NCBI GenBank assembly: GCA_036493755.1
Contig: DASXPG010000028.1
Coordinates: 3,985-67,984, forward strand
Reading direction: 5' to 3'
DNA from: DASXPG01 sp036493755
GTDB taxonomy: Bacteria; Gemmatimonadota; Gemmatimonadetes; Gemmatimonadales; JACORV01
DNA length: 64,000 bases
The notes beneath the pieces were generated by a model. It saw only the letters and a list, made by a program, of their open reading frames with translations. It ran no database searches and was not told the DNA's origin. The position numbers and the translations under genes are program-made. Below, one piece after another: positions 25,653-34,679 of this stretch (its first letter is position 1; each line of letters begins with the position of its first letter).

Positions 25653-28483
25653 GTATCCGGGTACACGATCTGGCAGCCGAGCTGGCGATGTCCAGCGACG
25701 AGCTGATGGGAATGCTCCGCGAGATGGAAATCTCGGTGCGGAGCCACATGAGTGCGCTCGAGGACGACAAGGTCGCCCGGGTGCGCACGCGTATCGAGCG
25801 CAAGCGGCTCGAGGAGCGCAAGAAGGCGCGTGGCGTCGACGAGACGCCCAAGTCGCGGCGTCGCGCCGTGGCAAAGGCCGCGCCCGCTGCTGCTGCGTCC
25901 GCCGAGGGCGCTGTCGTGGTTGCCGCCGCGCCCGCCGCGCCGAAGGTCGCGCGCAAGAAGGCGGCGGCGCCGCCGCCGCCCGAGCCCATCGTCGCGATCG
26001 ATCTCAAGCCCAAGCGTCGTCGCCGTACCGCGGCCGAAGTGGCCGAGGTCGAAGCCGCCGCCGCCGCGGTGCTCGCGGCTGAAGCCGCGGCGAAGGAGCC
26101 GGAGGTCGAGGAGCTCTTCGTCGAGGAGCTCGAACCCGCCGAGGCATTGCCGCCCAAGCCCAGCGCCGACGAGCTGTTCCCGCCGGAGCTGGCGCCGCCT
26201 CCATCGGAGCCCGCCGAGCGGATGCCGACCGAGCTGCCGGCACCGGTGGCATCGGCCGCACCATCCGTTCCATCTCCGTCCGTGCCGTCGCGCGCGTCGG
26301 ATGCCGCGCCGCAGTCGGGCTCGCGGCCGCCCTTCATCCCGCGCCCGGTCGATCGGGGCATGACGTCGCGTCCCCGTCCCGTGGCATCCGCCGCGCCGGG
26401 CACCGGCGTGCCGCCGCGTCCCATCGCGTCGGCCGCTCCAGGTGGTGCCGGCGGGGCCGGCGGCGCGGTCGACGATCGTCGCCGCGGCACGACGGGCAAG
26501 GGGAAGAAAGGGAAGAAAGGCGGAAAAAAGGGTTGGGTGGACCAGGAGGCGGTGGCCGAGAACGTCGCGCGCACCTTGGCATCCATTACCCGCGGTACCG
26601 CCATCAAGAAGGGTCCGCGCCGCCGCGATGACGGCTCCCGCGAGCTCGAAGCCGCGATGGAGGCCGAGGAGAAGGAGAAAGAGCGGACCCTGGTCCGGGT
26701 CAACGAGTTCATCTCGGTGGCCGAGCTGGCGCAGACGCTGAAGATGCCGGCCTCGCAGATCGTGACCTTCGCCTTCAAGGAAATGGGGATGATGGTCACG
26801 GTGAACCAGCGGCTCGACTTCGATCAGATCGAGCTGATCTGCTCGGCGTTCGGGTTCCAGGCGGTGAAGGAATCGGAGTACGCCGCCGAGCAGAATGAGG
26901 CTCCCGCGGCCGATGCGCCCGAGACACTCGTGACGCGTCCGCCGGTCGTCACCATCATGGGCCACGTCGACCACGGCAAGACCTCGCTCCTCGACTTCAT
27001 CCGCAAGGCGAACGTCGTCGCGGGCGAGTCGGGCGGGATCACGCAGCACATCGGCGCGTACGAAGTCGCGCTGCCCAGCGGCCGGCACATCACCTTCCTC
27101 GACACGCCGGGCCACGAGGCCTTCACGGCGATGCGCGCCCGCGGGGCGCAAGTCACCGACATCGTGGTACTGGTCGTCGCGGCCGACGATGCCATCATGC
27201 CCCAGACCATCGAAGCGATCAGCCACGCCAAGAACGCCGGCGTGCCGATGATCGTCGCCATCAACAAGATCGATCTGCCTTCGGCCGACGTCGAAAAGGT
27301 CAAGCGCGACCTGCTCCAGCATCAGGTCGTTCTCGAAGAGTTCGGCGGCAACGTCCTCTACACCGCCATTTCGGCGAAAACGGGAGCGGGCGTTCCGCAA
27401 CTCCTCGACCAGGTGCTGCTCCAGGCCGACATCCTCGAGCTGAAGGCCAACCCGGAGCGTGCGGCGATCGGCAGCGTCATCGAAGCCCAGCTCGATCCGG
27501 GGAAGGGACCGGTCGCCACGGTGCTGGTCACCAACGGCACGCTGCGAACCGGCGACAACTTCATCTGCGGCGCCTTCTCGGGCCGGGTGCGCGCGCTGCA
27601 GGATGAGCGCGGCCGCACCGTGAAGGAAGCAGGTCCCTCCGAGCCGGTGCAGGTCCTCGGTTTCGAAGGCGTCCCCCAGGCGGGCGACACCTTCAGCGTC
27701 GTCGCCGATGCGACGGCGGCGCGCGAAATCGCCCAGAAGCGCCAGCGGCTCGACCGCGAGGCGCAGAACCGGCGCACCAGCCGCGCCGGCGTCACGCTGG
27801 AAGAATTCTTCGCGCAGCGCGCCGAGGGTGAAGTCGGCAAGCTCGCGCTCATCATCAAGGCCGACCAGGGCGGCCCGGCGGAAGCGCTCGCCGACTCGCT
27901 GGCCCAGCTCTCGACCGCCGAAGTAAAGGTCGAGGTCGTCCATCGCGGCGTCGGCGCCATCACCGACAGCGACGTGCTGCTCGCCAAGGCGTCGAACGCC
28001 ATCATCATCGGCTTCCACGTCCGGCCCGACAGCAACGCCCGCGCCTCCGCGGCGCGCGAGCACGTGGACATCAAGCTCTACCGCGTGATCTACGAAGCGG
28101 TCGAGGATGTGAGAGCGGCGCTCGAAGGCCTCCTCAAGCCCGAAGAGAAAGAGACCATTCTCGGCGAGGCCGAGGTGCGGCAGCTGTTCAAAATCTCGGG
28201 CGTCGGCGTCATCGCCGGCTGCTTTGTCCGCAGCGGCGTGATCCAGCGGGCCGCGAAGGTGCGCGTGATCCGCGACGGGACGCAGGTCTACCAGGGCGGT
28301 CTCAGCTCGCTGAAGCGCTTCAAGGACGATGTGAAGGAAGTAAAGGACGGCCTGGAGTGCGGCATCGGGATCGAGAATTACAACGACCTCAAGAACGGCG
28401 ACGTGATCGAGTCGTTCAAGATCGAGTCGATCGCCCGGACGCTGCAGGGCCAGGCGAGCGGCGGAGGCCGGGCGCAGGAGTAG
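25649..28483 (+). CDS. infB: Translation initiation factor IF-2
   Basis: 944 residues. An N-terminal IF2N domain is followed by a long Ala/Pro/Glu/Lys-rich linker (about residues 70-330) and a second IF2N-type region. The GTPase domain has G1 GHVDHGKTSLLD near residue 437, DTPGHEAFTAMRARGAQ and NKID. Domains II-IV follow. It delivers initiator tRNA to the 30S subunit. The linker explains the unusual codon bias and the long antisense frame over it. Confidence 0.97.
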   Translation: MSIRVHDLAAELAMSSDELMGMLREMEISVRSHMSALEDDKVARVRTRIERKRLEERKKARGVDETPKSRRRAVAKAAPAAAASAEGAVVVAAAPAAPKVARKKAAAPPPPEPIVAIDLKPKRRRRTAAEVAEVEAAAAAVLAAEAAAKEPEVEELFVEELEPAEALPPKPSADELFPPELAPPPSEPAERMPTELPAPVASAAPSVPSPSVPSRASDAAPQSGSRPPFIPRPVDRGMTSRPRPVASAAPGTGVPPRPIASAAPGGAGGAGGAVDDRRRGTTGKGKKGKKGGKKGWVDQEAVAENVARTLASITRGTAIKKGPRRRDDGSRELEAAMEAEEKEKERTLVRVNEFISVAELAQTLKMPASQIVTFAFKEMGMMVTVNQRLDFDQIELICSAFGFQAVKESEYAAEQNEAPAADAPETLVTRPPVVTIMGHVDHGKTSLLDFIRKANVVAGESGGITQHIGAYEVALPSGRHITFLDTPGHEAFTAMRARGAQVTDIVVLVVAADDAIMPQTIEAISHAKNAGVPMIVAINKIDLPSADVEKVKRDLLQHQVVLEEFGGNVLYTAISAKTGAGVPQLLDQVLLQADILELKANPERAAIGSVIEAQLDPGKGPVATVLVTNGTLRTGDNFICGAFSGRVRALQDERGRTVKEAGPSEPVQVLGFEGVPQAGDTFSVVADATAAREIAQKRQRLDREAQNRRTSRAGVTLEEFFAQRAEGEVGKLALIIKADQGGPAEALADSLAQLSTAEVKVEVVHRGVGAITDSDVLLAKASNAIIIGFHVRPDSNARASAAREHVDIKLYRVIYEAVEDVRAALEGLLKPEEKETILGEAEVRQLFKISGVGVIAGCFVRSGVIQRAAKVRVIRDGTQVYQGGLSSLKRFKDDVKEVKDGLECGIGIENYNDLKNGDVIESFKIESIARTLQGQASGGGRAQE

Positions 28484-28486
28484 GCC

Positions 28487-28768
28487 ATGATCGTCGGCGT
28501 TCGGCGCTGGGAGCTGCACCTGGCGGGCTGCCAGTCGCTGAAGGACAAGCGGCGGATCGTGAAGTCGCTGAAGGACCGCATGCACGCCCGGTTCAACGTG
28601 TCGGCGGCCGAAGTCGATCATCAGGACGTGTGGCAGCGCGCTTCCCTCGCCGCTGCGGTCGTCAGCGGCGACGCGCGCCATGCCGAGGAGGTGCTCACCT
28701 CCTGCGACAACCTCGTGCAGGATGAGCCGCTGGCCCACATCATTTCGAGCGAGATGTTCCTCCAATGA
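28487..28768 (+). CDS. DUF503 protein (YlxP-like)
   Basis: 93 residues. MIVGVRRWELHL, QSLKDKRRIVKSLKDR and FNVSAAEVDHQD are the DUF503 signature. The family always sits next to rbfA or infB in many bacteria; the biochemical role is unclear. Start ATG 3 bp after infB; stop overlaps rbfA. Confidence 0.88.
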   Translation: MIVGVRRWELHLAGCQSLKDKRRIVKSLKDRMHARFNVSAAEVDHQDVWQRASLAAAVVSGDARHAEEVLTSCDNLVQDEPLAHIISSEMFLQ

Positions 28769-29241
28769 AACATCGCCGCGCCGGCCCGCCCGGCCGCCGT
28801 CCCCGCCGCGTCGCCGAGCAGGTGCGCCAGGTGGTGACGACGTTTCTCCAGGAAGAAGCGCGCGATCCGCGCATCGGCCTTGTGACCGTGACCAATGTCG
28901 AGATCTCCGGCGACCTCCAGCATGCCACGGTGCAATACGTGGTACACGGCGGTTCCGAGCAGCAGGCCCAGACCGAAGAGGGTCTCGCCGCGGCGGCGGC
29001 CGCGGTGCGCCGGCGTATCGGCGCCGAGATGGCGCTGCGCGTCGTCCCCGAGGTGGTGTTCGTCCTCGACAAGGGGACCGAGCACGCGGCGCATATTGCG
29101 CGGTTGCTCGCCGGGATACCAAAGACAGAAAGTGACGGAAGTGACGGAAGTGACGGAAGTGACGGAAGTGACCGAAGTGACGGAAGTGACGGAGGTGACG
29201 GAGGTGACGGAGGTGATGCGGGAGAGCTGAAGTCTGATTGA
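28765..29241 (+). CDS. rbfA: Ribosome-binding factor A with repeat-encoded tail
   Basis: 158 residues; the first ~118 are RbfA (RRVAEQVRQVVTTFLQEEARDPRIGLVTVTNVEIS, then ATVQYVV). RbfA promotes 30S maturation and cold adaptation. The last ~38 residues, after LAGIPKTE, are a SDGSDG/GDGGDG run coded by a 9-bp tandem array. They are an acidic disordered extension foreign to the family and probably a by-product of the repeat. Confidence 0.9.
   Translation: MKHRRAGPPGRRPRRVAEQVRQVVTTFLQEEARDPRIGLVTVTNVEISGDLQHATVQYVVHGGSEQQAQTEEGLAAAAAAVRRRIGAEMALRVVPEVVFVLDKGTEHAAHIARLLAGIPKTESDGSDGSDGSDGSDRSDGSDGGDGGDGGDAGELKSD
29127..29216. repeat. 9-bp tandem repeat at the rbfA 3' end
   Basis: About ten consecutive, nearly identical AGTGACGGA units with a late shift to GGTGACGGA. 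They are translated in the rbfA frame as repeated Ser-Asp-Gly / Gly-Asp-Gly. Confidence 0.9.
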
Positions 29242-30109
29242 CGGGATTCTGCTTATCGACAAACCTGCCGGCCCGACGTCGCACGATATCGTGGCCATGG
29301 TTCGCCATGCGCTGGGTGAAGGACGGGTCGGGCACGCGGGCACGCTCGATCCACCGGCGACGGGATTGCTGGTGGTGCTCACGGGGCGCGCGACGCGGCT
29401 CGCCCAGTTTGTCTCGATGCTCCCCAAGCGCTACAGCGGCGTGGTCCGCTTCGGTACCGAGACGTCGACCGACGACGCAACCGGCGCAGTGGTCGGCGAG
29501 TCAGATGATTCCTGGCGCGGCCGGCTTCAGCCGGAACTCGATGCGGCGCTGCGCAATGTGCAGGGTCGCACCCGCCAGATGCCTCCGGCGGTCAGCGCCA
29601 AGAAAATCGGCGGCGAACGGGCGTATCGGCAGGTTCGGCGCGGCGAGAAGCCGGCCCTCGAGCCGGCGAGCGTCGTCATCGAGCGGCTGCGCTGCGAGTG
29701 GTTCGACCGCCAGAGCGGCGAAGTCCATGTCGACGTCGTCTGCTCGTCGGGGACCTACGTGCGCGCCATCGCGCGCGACGTCGGCCGCGAGCTGGGGACG
29801 AAGGCGCATCTCGCGTCGCTGAGGCGGACGGAGATCGGGAGCTGGAAAGTCGATGACAGTCTGCCGTTGACCGTCGACGGTCCACCGTTGACGGTTGACG
29901 GCAAACATTTCCGCCCCATGTCCGAAGCCGTCGCCCATCTTCCCGCCGTCCTGCTGCCGGCCGAGGAGGCGAAGCGGTTCACCCAGGGCCGGAAAATTCC
30001 TTCGCCGCTGCCCGATGGGCCCGTCGCGGTCTTCAGCGCCGCCGAGCTGCTCGGAGTCGCGAAGCAGTCCCTCGGGCTGCTGCACCCCGACGTCGTGCTG
30101 ATCGGATGA
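29234..30109 (+). CDS. truB: tRNA pseudouridine-55 synthase TruB
   Basis: About 291 residues. Makes pseudouridine 55 in tRNA T-loops. Motifs: GILLIDKPAGPTSHD, GHAGTLDPPATGLLVVLTG (catalytic Asp in the GTLDP motif) and CSSGTYVRAIARDVGRELG. The first in-frame ATG/GTG (29291) would remove the conserved LLIDKPAGPTSHD; the frame opens just upstream after a stop at 29228, so a CTG at 29234 or ATT at 29237 must initiate. The LTVDGPPLTVDG segment near residue 216 is an insertion from a repeat word (29871-29901). Confidence 0.92.
   Translation: MIDGILLIDKPAGPTSHDIVAMVRHALGEGRVGHAGTLDPPATGLLVVLTGRATRLAQFVSMLPKRYSGVVRFGTETSTDDATGAVVGESDDSWRGRLQPELDAALRNVQGRTRQMPPAVSAKKIGGERAYRQVRRGEKPALEPASVVIERLRCEWFDRQSGEVHVDVVCSSGTYVRAIARDVGRELGTKAHLASLRRTEIGSWKVDDSLPLTVDGPPLTVDGKHFRPMSEAVAHLPAVLLPAEEAKRFTQGRKIPSPLPDGPVAVFSAAELLGVAKQSLGLLHPDVVLIG
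29871..29901 (+). repeat. GTTGAC-type repeat inside truB
   Basis: Two near copies of CCGTTGAC(C/G)GT(C/T)GACGG encode LTVDG twice. The second (29885-29901) is an exact 17-nt inverted match to 33841-33857. Confidence 0.8.
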
Positions 30110-31053
30110 GCGACGATCGCACCGTCGTCACCGTCGGGACCTTCGACGGTGTGCACCGCGGGCATGGCGCAGTGCTCGATGAAATCGCTCGGCGCGCCAG
30201 GGCATCGGGCCGCCGCAGCGTCCTCGTCACCTTCGATCCCCATCCCCTCGAAATCGTGAATCCGCAGGCCGCGCCGCAGCTGCTCACGCTGGCGGATGAG
30301 AAGCGGCAGATCCTGTCGCAGTCACCGGTGGATGAAGTCGCCTTCGTGCCGTTCACGCCCGTACTGCGTGACCTCTCGCCCGACGCATTCGTGCGCGAGG
30401 TCCTCGAGGCCCGGTTTCGCATCGCGGAGCTGGTGATCGGACACGATCACGGCTTCGGTCGTGACCGTTCCGGTGACGTCGAGTTTCTCCGCAGGCTGGG
30501 CGCGACGGATGGGTTCGCCGTAGACGTCGTCCCGGCGGTCTTGCTTCCCGACGGCCGGCCGATTTCGTCGACGCTGATCCGGCGCGCCATCGCGGGCGGT
30601 GACCTCGACACCGCGGCCCGGGCCCTGGGTCGCCGGTACAGCGTCTCGGGTCAGGTGGAGCAGGGCGCGGGGCGGGGCAAAACCATCGGCATCCCGACCA
30701 TCAACCTGGCGTTGCCCAGTCCCCGGAAGCTGCTCCCGCCCGACGGCGTTTACGCCTGCCAGGTCGTATGGGACGGGAATACCTGGGGCGCCATGGCAAA
30801 TCTGGGCCCTCGGCCGACCTTCGGTGAGCACGCCCGGGGGCTCGAGGCGCACCTCTTCGAGTTCAGCGGCGATCTCTATGGCAAGGCGGTCACCGTGGAA
30901 TTCGTGAAGCGGCTGCGCGACGTGATCAAGTTCGCCTCGGTCGATGCGCTCAAGCTGCAACTCGGCGCGGACCGACAAGCGGCACTGGCCGCTTTGAGAA
31001 AGCCCGAGAAACCGGTTACCTTCCAAGGCTCCCAGAACCCCGCTCAACCTTAA
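30106..31053 (+). CDS. ribF: Bifunctional riboflavin kinase / FAD synthetase
   Basis: 315 residues. N-terminal FAD synthetase (VVTVGTFDGVHRGHGAVL nucleotidyltransferase motif, TFDPHPLE, IGHDHGFGRDRSGD, ISSTLIRRAI). C-terminal flavokinase (GRGKTIGIPTINLALP, then GPRPTFGE and LEAHLFEF). Converts riboflavin to FMN and FAD. ATGA overlap with truB places it in the same operon. Confidence 0.95.
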   Translation: MSDDRTVVTVGTFDGVHRGHGAVLDEIARRARASGRRSVLVTFDPHPLEIVNPQAAPQLLTLADEKRQILSQSPVDEVAFVPFTPVLRDLSPDAFVREVLEARFRIAELVIGHDHGFGRDRSGDVEFLRRLGATDGFAVDVVPAVLLPDGRPISSTLIRRAIAGGDLDTAARALGRRYSVSGQVEQGAGRGKTIGIPTINLALPSPRKLLPPDGVYACQVVWDGNTWGAMANLGPRPTFGEHARGLEAHLFEFSGDLYGKAVTVEFVKRLRDVIKFASVDALKLQLGADRQAALAALRKPEKPVTFQGSQNPAQP

Positions 31054-31063
31054 CCACGACAAC

Positions 31064-32815
31064 ATGTTCGACAGCGTCAGAACCCGGCTCATCATCATCG
31101 GCTTGCTGGTCGTCGCCTCGATTGGGGCGCTCTGGCCCCGTTCCGTCACGACCCGCATCGAAGGCCGCGATCAGGTCATGCACGACACCGTCGTGCGTGA
31201 GGTCAATCTGAAGTACGGCCTCGACCTCCAGGGCGGCATTCACATGGCGCTGGAGCTCGACGAGAGCGGCGGCAAGGTCGCCAACTGTTCCGACGCCATC
31301 GATCGCGCGCTGAAGGTGATACGCACCCGCGTCGACGAGTTCGGCGTTTCCGAGCCGCTCATTCAGAAGCAGGGTGCCTGCCGGATCGTCGTCGAGCTGG
31401 CCGGCATCACCGATCCCGAACGCGCCCGCGCGATCGTCAAGCGGTCGGCGTTCCTCGAATTCGAAATGACCGATAAGGACGGCCTCTTCGCGCAGGCGCT
31501 GCGCCCGATGGATCGCGCGCTCTCGGCTGCGGGAATCAACGAGACTACCGTCGGCCGCCAGCTGTCGGACAGCGCCGGCGGCGCGGCGCGGCGTGCGCCC
31601 GCAACACCCGCGCCCACCACGGTCGAGAACCTCCTGAGCCAGTCGCATCCCGACACCGCCAAGCTGGCGGTTCGCGATACCGCCAAGGCGGGGCGCGCTG
31701 CGCGGGGCGCGAGGGCCGACACGACCAAGCACGACACCGCCGCCACCGACACCACGGCGATGCTGAACGGTCCGCTCACATCGTTGCTGAATGCCGGCGG
31801 GATGCCCGGTGAGTACATGGTGCTGGAAGAGAAGTACCCGATCGTCGACCGCATGCTGCACGATCCGGTGGTCCAGCGGCTGATCCCGCGCGGAATCATT
31901 TTCCACTGGGCCGCCGACCCGACGTCGCGCGGCGCGCGGGCCTACCGCGGTCTCTATGCGTTGCAGGAAAAGCCGATCATGACCGGCGAGTACCTCACCG
32001 ACGCGACGGCGCGGCTCGATCCCAACAACCAGGCGATCGTCGAATTCCAGCTGTCGCGGCGCGGCGGCCGCACCTTCGAGCGCGAGACGGGTCGCCACGT
32101 CAACGACTTCATGGCGATCGTGCTCGACCACAAGGTCCAGAGCCGTCCGCCGGTCATCAAGGGACAGATCGGTGCGCGCGGCGAAATCGAGCTGGGAAGC
32201 GCCAGCCTCCAGGAGGCGCAGGACCTCGCCCTGGTGCTGAAGGCCGGCTCGCTGCCGGCGCCGCTCATGATCGTCGAGGATCGCACCGTCGGCGCGAGTC
32301 TGGGCAAGGACTCGATCCGCGATGCGGAAATTGCCGGCCTCGTCGGCATCGGACTGGTCATCATCATCATGATCGGCTACTACCACTTCGCCGGCGTGCT
32401 GTCGATCATCGCACTCGGCTTCTACGTCCTCTTTACCATGGGCGGGCTCGCGGCCTTCGACACCACGCTGACGTTGCCGGGGCTGGCGGGCTTCATCCTG
32501 TCGATCGGTATCGCAGTAGACGCCAACGTGCTGATCTTCGAGCGTATCCGCGAAGAGCTGGTGCACGGCAAGTCGGTGCGGCTGGCAATCGACGCGGGCT
32601 TCGCCATGGCGATGAACGCCATCGTCGACTCCAACGTCTCCACCATTTTGACGGCCGCCTGCCTCTTCTGGTTCGGCACTGGCCCGGTCAAAGGCTTCGC
32701 GGTCACCCTCATCGTGGGCATTCTTGCCTCGATGATCACTTCGATCTTCGTCGTCCGGACGTTCTTCATGATGTATCTGGCGAAGAAGACCCAGCTCCAG
32801 ACGCTGAGTATCTGA
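31064..32815 (+). CDS. secD: Protein translocase subunit SecD
   Basis: 583 residues. Motif D1 YGLDLQGGIHMALEL at about 51-65, the P1 periplasmic domain, then the SecD/SecF transmembrane core (GLVGIGLVIIIMIGYYHFAG, GFILSIGIAVDANVLIFERIREEL). It uses the proton gradient to help complete Sec export. A low-complexity Thr/Ala/Asp/Lys stretch at about 171-232, inside P1, is longer than usual. Followed 1 bp later by secF. Confidence 0.95.
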   Translation: MFDSVRTRLIIIGLLVVASIGALWPRSVTTRIEGRDQVMHDTVVREVNLKYGLDLQGGIHMALELDESGGKVANCSDAIDRALKVIRTRVDEFGVSEPLIQKQGACRIVVELAGITDPERARAIVKRSAFLEFEMTDKDGLFAQALRPMDRALSAAGINETTVGRQLSDSAGGAARRAPATPAPTTVENLLSQSHPDTAKLAVRDTAKAGRAARGARADTTKHDTAATDTTAMLNGPLTSLLNAGGMPGEYMVLEEKYPIVDRMLHDPVVQRLIPRGIIFHWAADPTSRGARAYRGLYALQEKPIMTGEYLTDATARLDPNNQAIVEFQLSRRGGRTFERETGRHVNDFMAIVLDHKVQSRPPVIKGQIGARGEIELGSASLQEAQDLALVLKAGSLPAPLMIVEDRTVGASLGKDSIRDAEIAGLVGIGLVIIIMIGYYHFAGVLSIIALGFYVLFTMGGLAAFDTTLTLPGLAGFILSIGIAVDANVLIFERIREELVHGKSVRLAIDAGFAMAMNAIVDSNVSTILTAACLFWFGTGPVKGFAVTLIVGILASMITSIFVVRTFFMMYLAKKTQLQTLSI

Positions 32816-32816
32816 C

Positions 32817-33830
32817 ATGAGACGACTCTTCGCCAACGCTAACTACGACTTCATCGGCCTGCGGCGCATCGCCTACCTGCTGACGGGGCTAATCATCATC
32901 CCCGGGATGCTGATGGTCCTGTTCAAGGGCCTCAACTACAGCATCGAGTTCACCGGCGGGACGCTGGTGCAGGTCAAGGCCAGGACGCCGGCCATGACCG
33001 TCGGCGCGCTGCGTTCTGCGCTGGACAAAGTAGGCCTCAACGGCGCCCAGATCTCGCAGTTCGGCGGCAACGACGAATTCGTGATCCGCGCCCGCCTGGC
33101 TGCGTCATCCAGCACGATCGATGAGCACACGGCGGAGCGGACCCGGGCCCTCGTGGACTCGACCCTCACGAAGACCTTCGGCGCGAACACCTACACCGCG
33201 GGTCGCGGCGAAGCGGTGGGTCCCAAGGTCGGCGGTGAGCTGCGCCGGCTGGCCCTGCTCGCCATTCTCGTCTCTTTCGCGCTGACCATGGTGTACCTGG
33301 CCTTCCGCTTCGAGTGGCGCTTCGGCGTCGCGGCGACGCTGGCCACGGCCCACGACATCCTGGCGACGCTCGCCTTCATCATGTACATGAGGCTCGAGGT
33401 GTCGCTGATCGTGGTCTCGGCGATCCTGACGGTGGTGGGTTATTCGCTCAACGACACCATCATCATCTTCGACCGCACCCGCGAGAACCTGCACAAGTAC
33501 AAGCGCCAGGATCTCGCCGGCATCCTCAACCGGTCGATCAATGAGACGCTGCCGCGCTCGATCCTGACCCACGGGACGGCGCTGGCCACCACGCTGGCGA
33601 TGCTGATCTTCGCCGGCGAAGTGATCCGGCCCTTCGCCTGGGTGATGGCGTTCGGAATCTTCACCGGAACCTTCTCGTCGATCTACATCGCCTCGCCGAT
33701 GCTGCTGCTCATCGAGCAGAAGTGGCCGGGGAAGGATGCCCGCGGCGTGAAGGCCCGGGTGATGCCCGCCGGCCCTCCGGCCGGGGGAATGCCGTCGGGA
33801 CTTGGCATCCAGGTTCCGTCAGGACGATAG
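32817..33830 (+). CDS. secF: Protein translocase subunit SecF
   Basis: 337 residues. NYDFIGLRRIAYLLTGLIIIPG, the GLNYSIEFTGGTLVQV motif, EAVGPKVGGELRRLA, VGYSLNDTIIIFDRTRENL and TLPRSILTHGTAL are characteristic. Six transmembrane helices. Partner of SecD in protein export. Ends 41 bp before tatD, a gap filled by repeat words. Confidence 0.95.
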   Translation: MRRLFANANYDFIGLRRIAYLLTGLIIIPGMLMVLFKGLNYSIEFTGGTLVQVKARTPAMTVGALRSALDKVGLNGAQISQFGGNDEFVIRARLAASSSTIDEHTAERTRALVDSTLTKTFGANTYTAGRGEAVGPKVGGELRRLALLAILVSFALTMVYLAFRFEWRFGVAATLATAHDILATLAFIMYMRLEVSLIVVSAILTVVGYSLNDTIIIFDRTRENLHKYKRQDLAGILNRSINETLPRSILTHGTALATTLAMLIFAGEVIRPFAWVMAFGIFTGTFSSIYIASPMLLLIEQKWPGKDARGVKARVMPAGPPAGGMPSGLGIQVPSGR

Positions 33831-33870
33831 GGTTAACGGTCCGTCAACCGTCAACGGTTGACCGTCAACC
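33831..33870. repeat. GTCAACCG-type repeats between secF and tatD
   Basis: The gap is built of GTCAAC/GTTGAC words in both orientations, including the exact 17-nt inverted match (33841-33857) to truB positions 29885-29901. Confidence 0.75.
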
Positions 33871-34647
33871 ATGATCGACTCGCATTGCCACCTTGCCGAC
33901 CCCGCCTTCGCCGCCGACCTCGAAGCGGTGATCGGCCGGGCCCGGGAGGCCGGTGTCGAAGGAGTCGTCGTTGTCGCTGAAGGACTCGAGTCCTCTCTTG
34001 CGGCCCGCGCGTTGTGCGCGGGCCGCGATGGTTTCTGGCCCACCGCGGGCATTCATCCTCACCGGGCATCCGAATTTTCTGATACCGTTGCTCGCCAGCT
34101 GCAACTTCTGATTGCCGATTCTGCCACGGCGGGCGTCGGGGAGACTGGTCTCGACTACCACTACGACCACAGCCCGCGCGATCAGCAGCGCGCCTCGTTC
34201 TCGTGGCACCTGGTGATGGCATCGGCGACGGGAAAGCCGGCGATCGTGCATGCCCGCGACGCCGACCACGATGCCGCCGAGCTGATCGGCCAGGCACCGG
34301 CCGGTGCCAAGGGCGTGCTTCACTGTTTCGCGTCGGGGCCGGAGCTGCTCGAGGCGGGACTGGCCCGGGGTTGGAGCGTCTCTTTCAGCGGGATGATCAC
34401 CTTCAAGAACTGGACCGAGCGGTGGGCGGTCGACCGGCTCGCCGACGACCAGATCCTGATCGAGACCGATGCCCCGTTCCTGGCACCGATGCCGCATCGC
34501 GGCAAACGCAACGAACCGGCCTTCGTCGCCCATACCGCGGCGAAACTGGCCGAGCTGCGCGGCACGACCCTTGAGCACATCGCGTCGATCACCAGAGCTA
34601 ACGCTGAGCGACTCTTTCGCGTAAAATCTCCGACCGCGAAGACCTGA
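33871..34647 (+). CDS. tatD: TatD-family metal-dependent DNase
   Basis: 258 residues. Metal-binding motifs: MIDSHCHLADP, AGIHPH, GVGETGLDYHYD, PAIVHARDAD, LHCFASGPE and ETDAPFLAPMPHRGKRNEP. The TIM-barrel enzyme acts as a 3'-5' exonuclease in DNA quality control in known members. It is read in the same direction as secF but separated by the 40-bp repeat gap. Confidence 0.92.
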   Translation: MIDSHCHLADPAFAADLEAVIGRAREAGVEGVVVVAEGLESSLAARALCAGRDGFWPTAGIHPHRASEFSDTVARQLQLLIADSATAGVGETGLDYHYDHSPRDQQRASFSWHLVMASATGKPAIVHARDADHDAAELIGQAPAGAKGVLHCFASGPELLEAGLARGWSVSFSGMITFKNWTERWAVDRLADDQILIETDAPFLAPMPHRGKRNEPAFVAHTAAKLAELRGTTLEHIASITRANAERLFRVKSPTAKT

Positions 34648-34679
34648 TCCCGGACCCTCAAACCCGGATTTCTGCTGTC

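Noticed and set aside
25610..29335. 1241-aa reading frame antisense to infB and neighbours
   Set aside because: It is a GC-rich shadow of infB-ylxP-rbfA-truB; its amino acid make-up is Arg/Asp/His-rich low complexity and it crosses many real genes.
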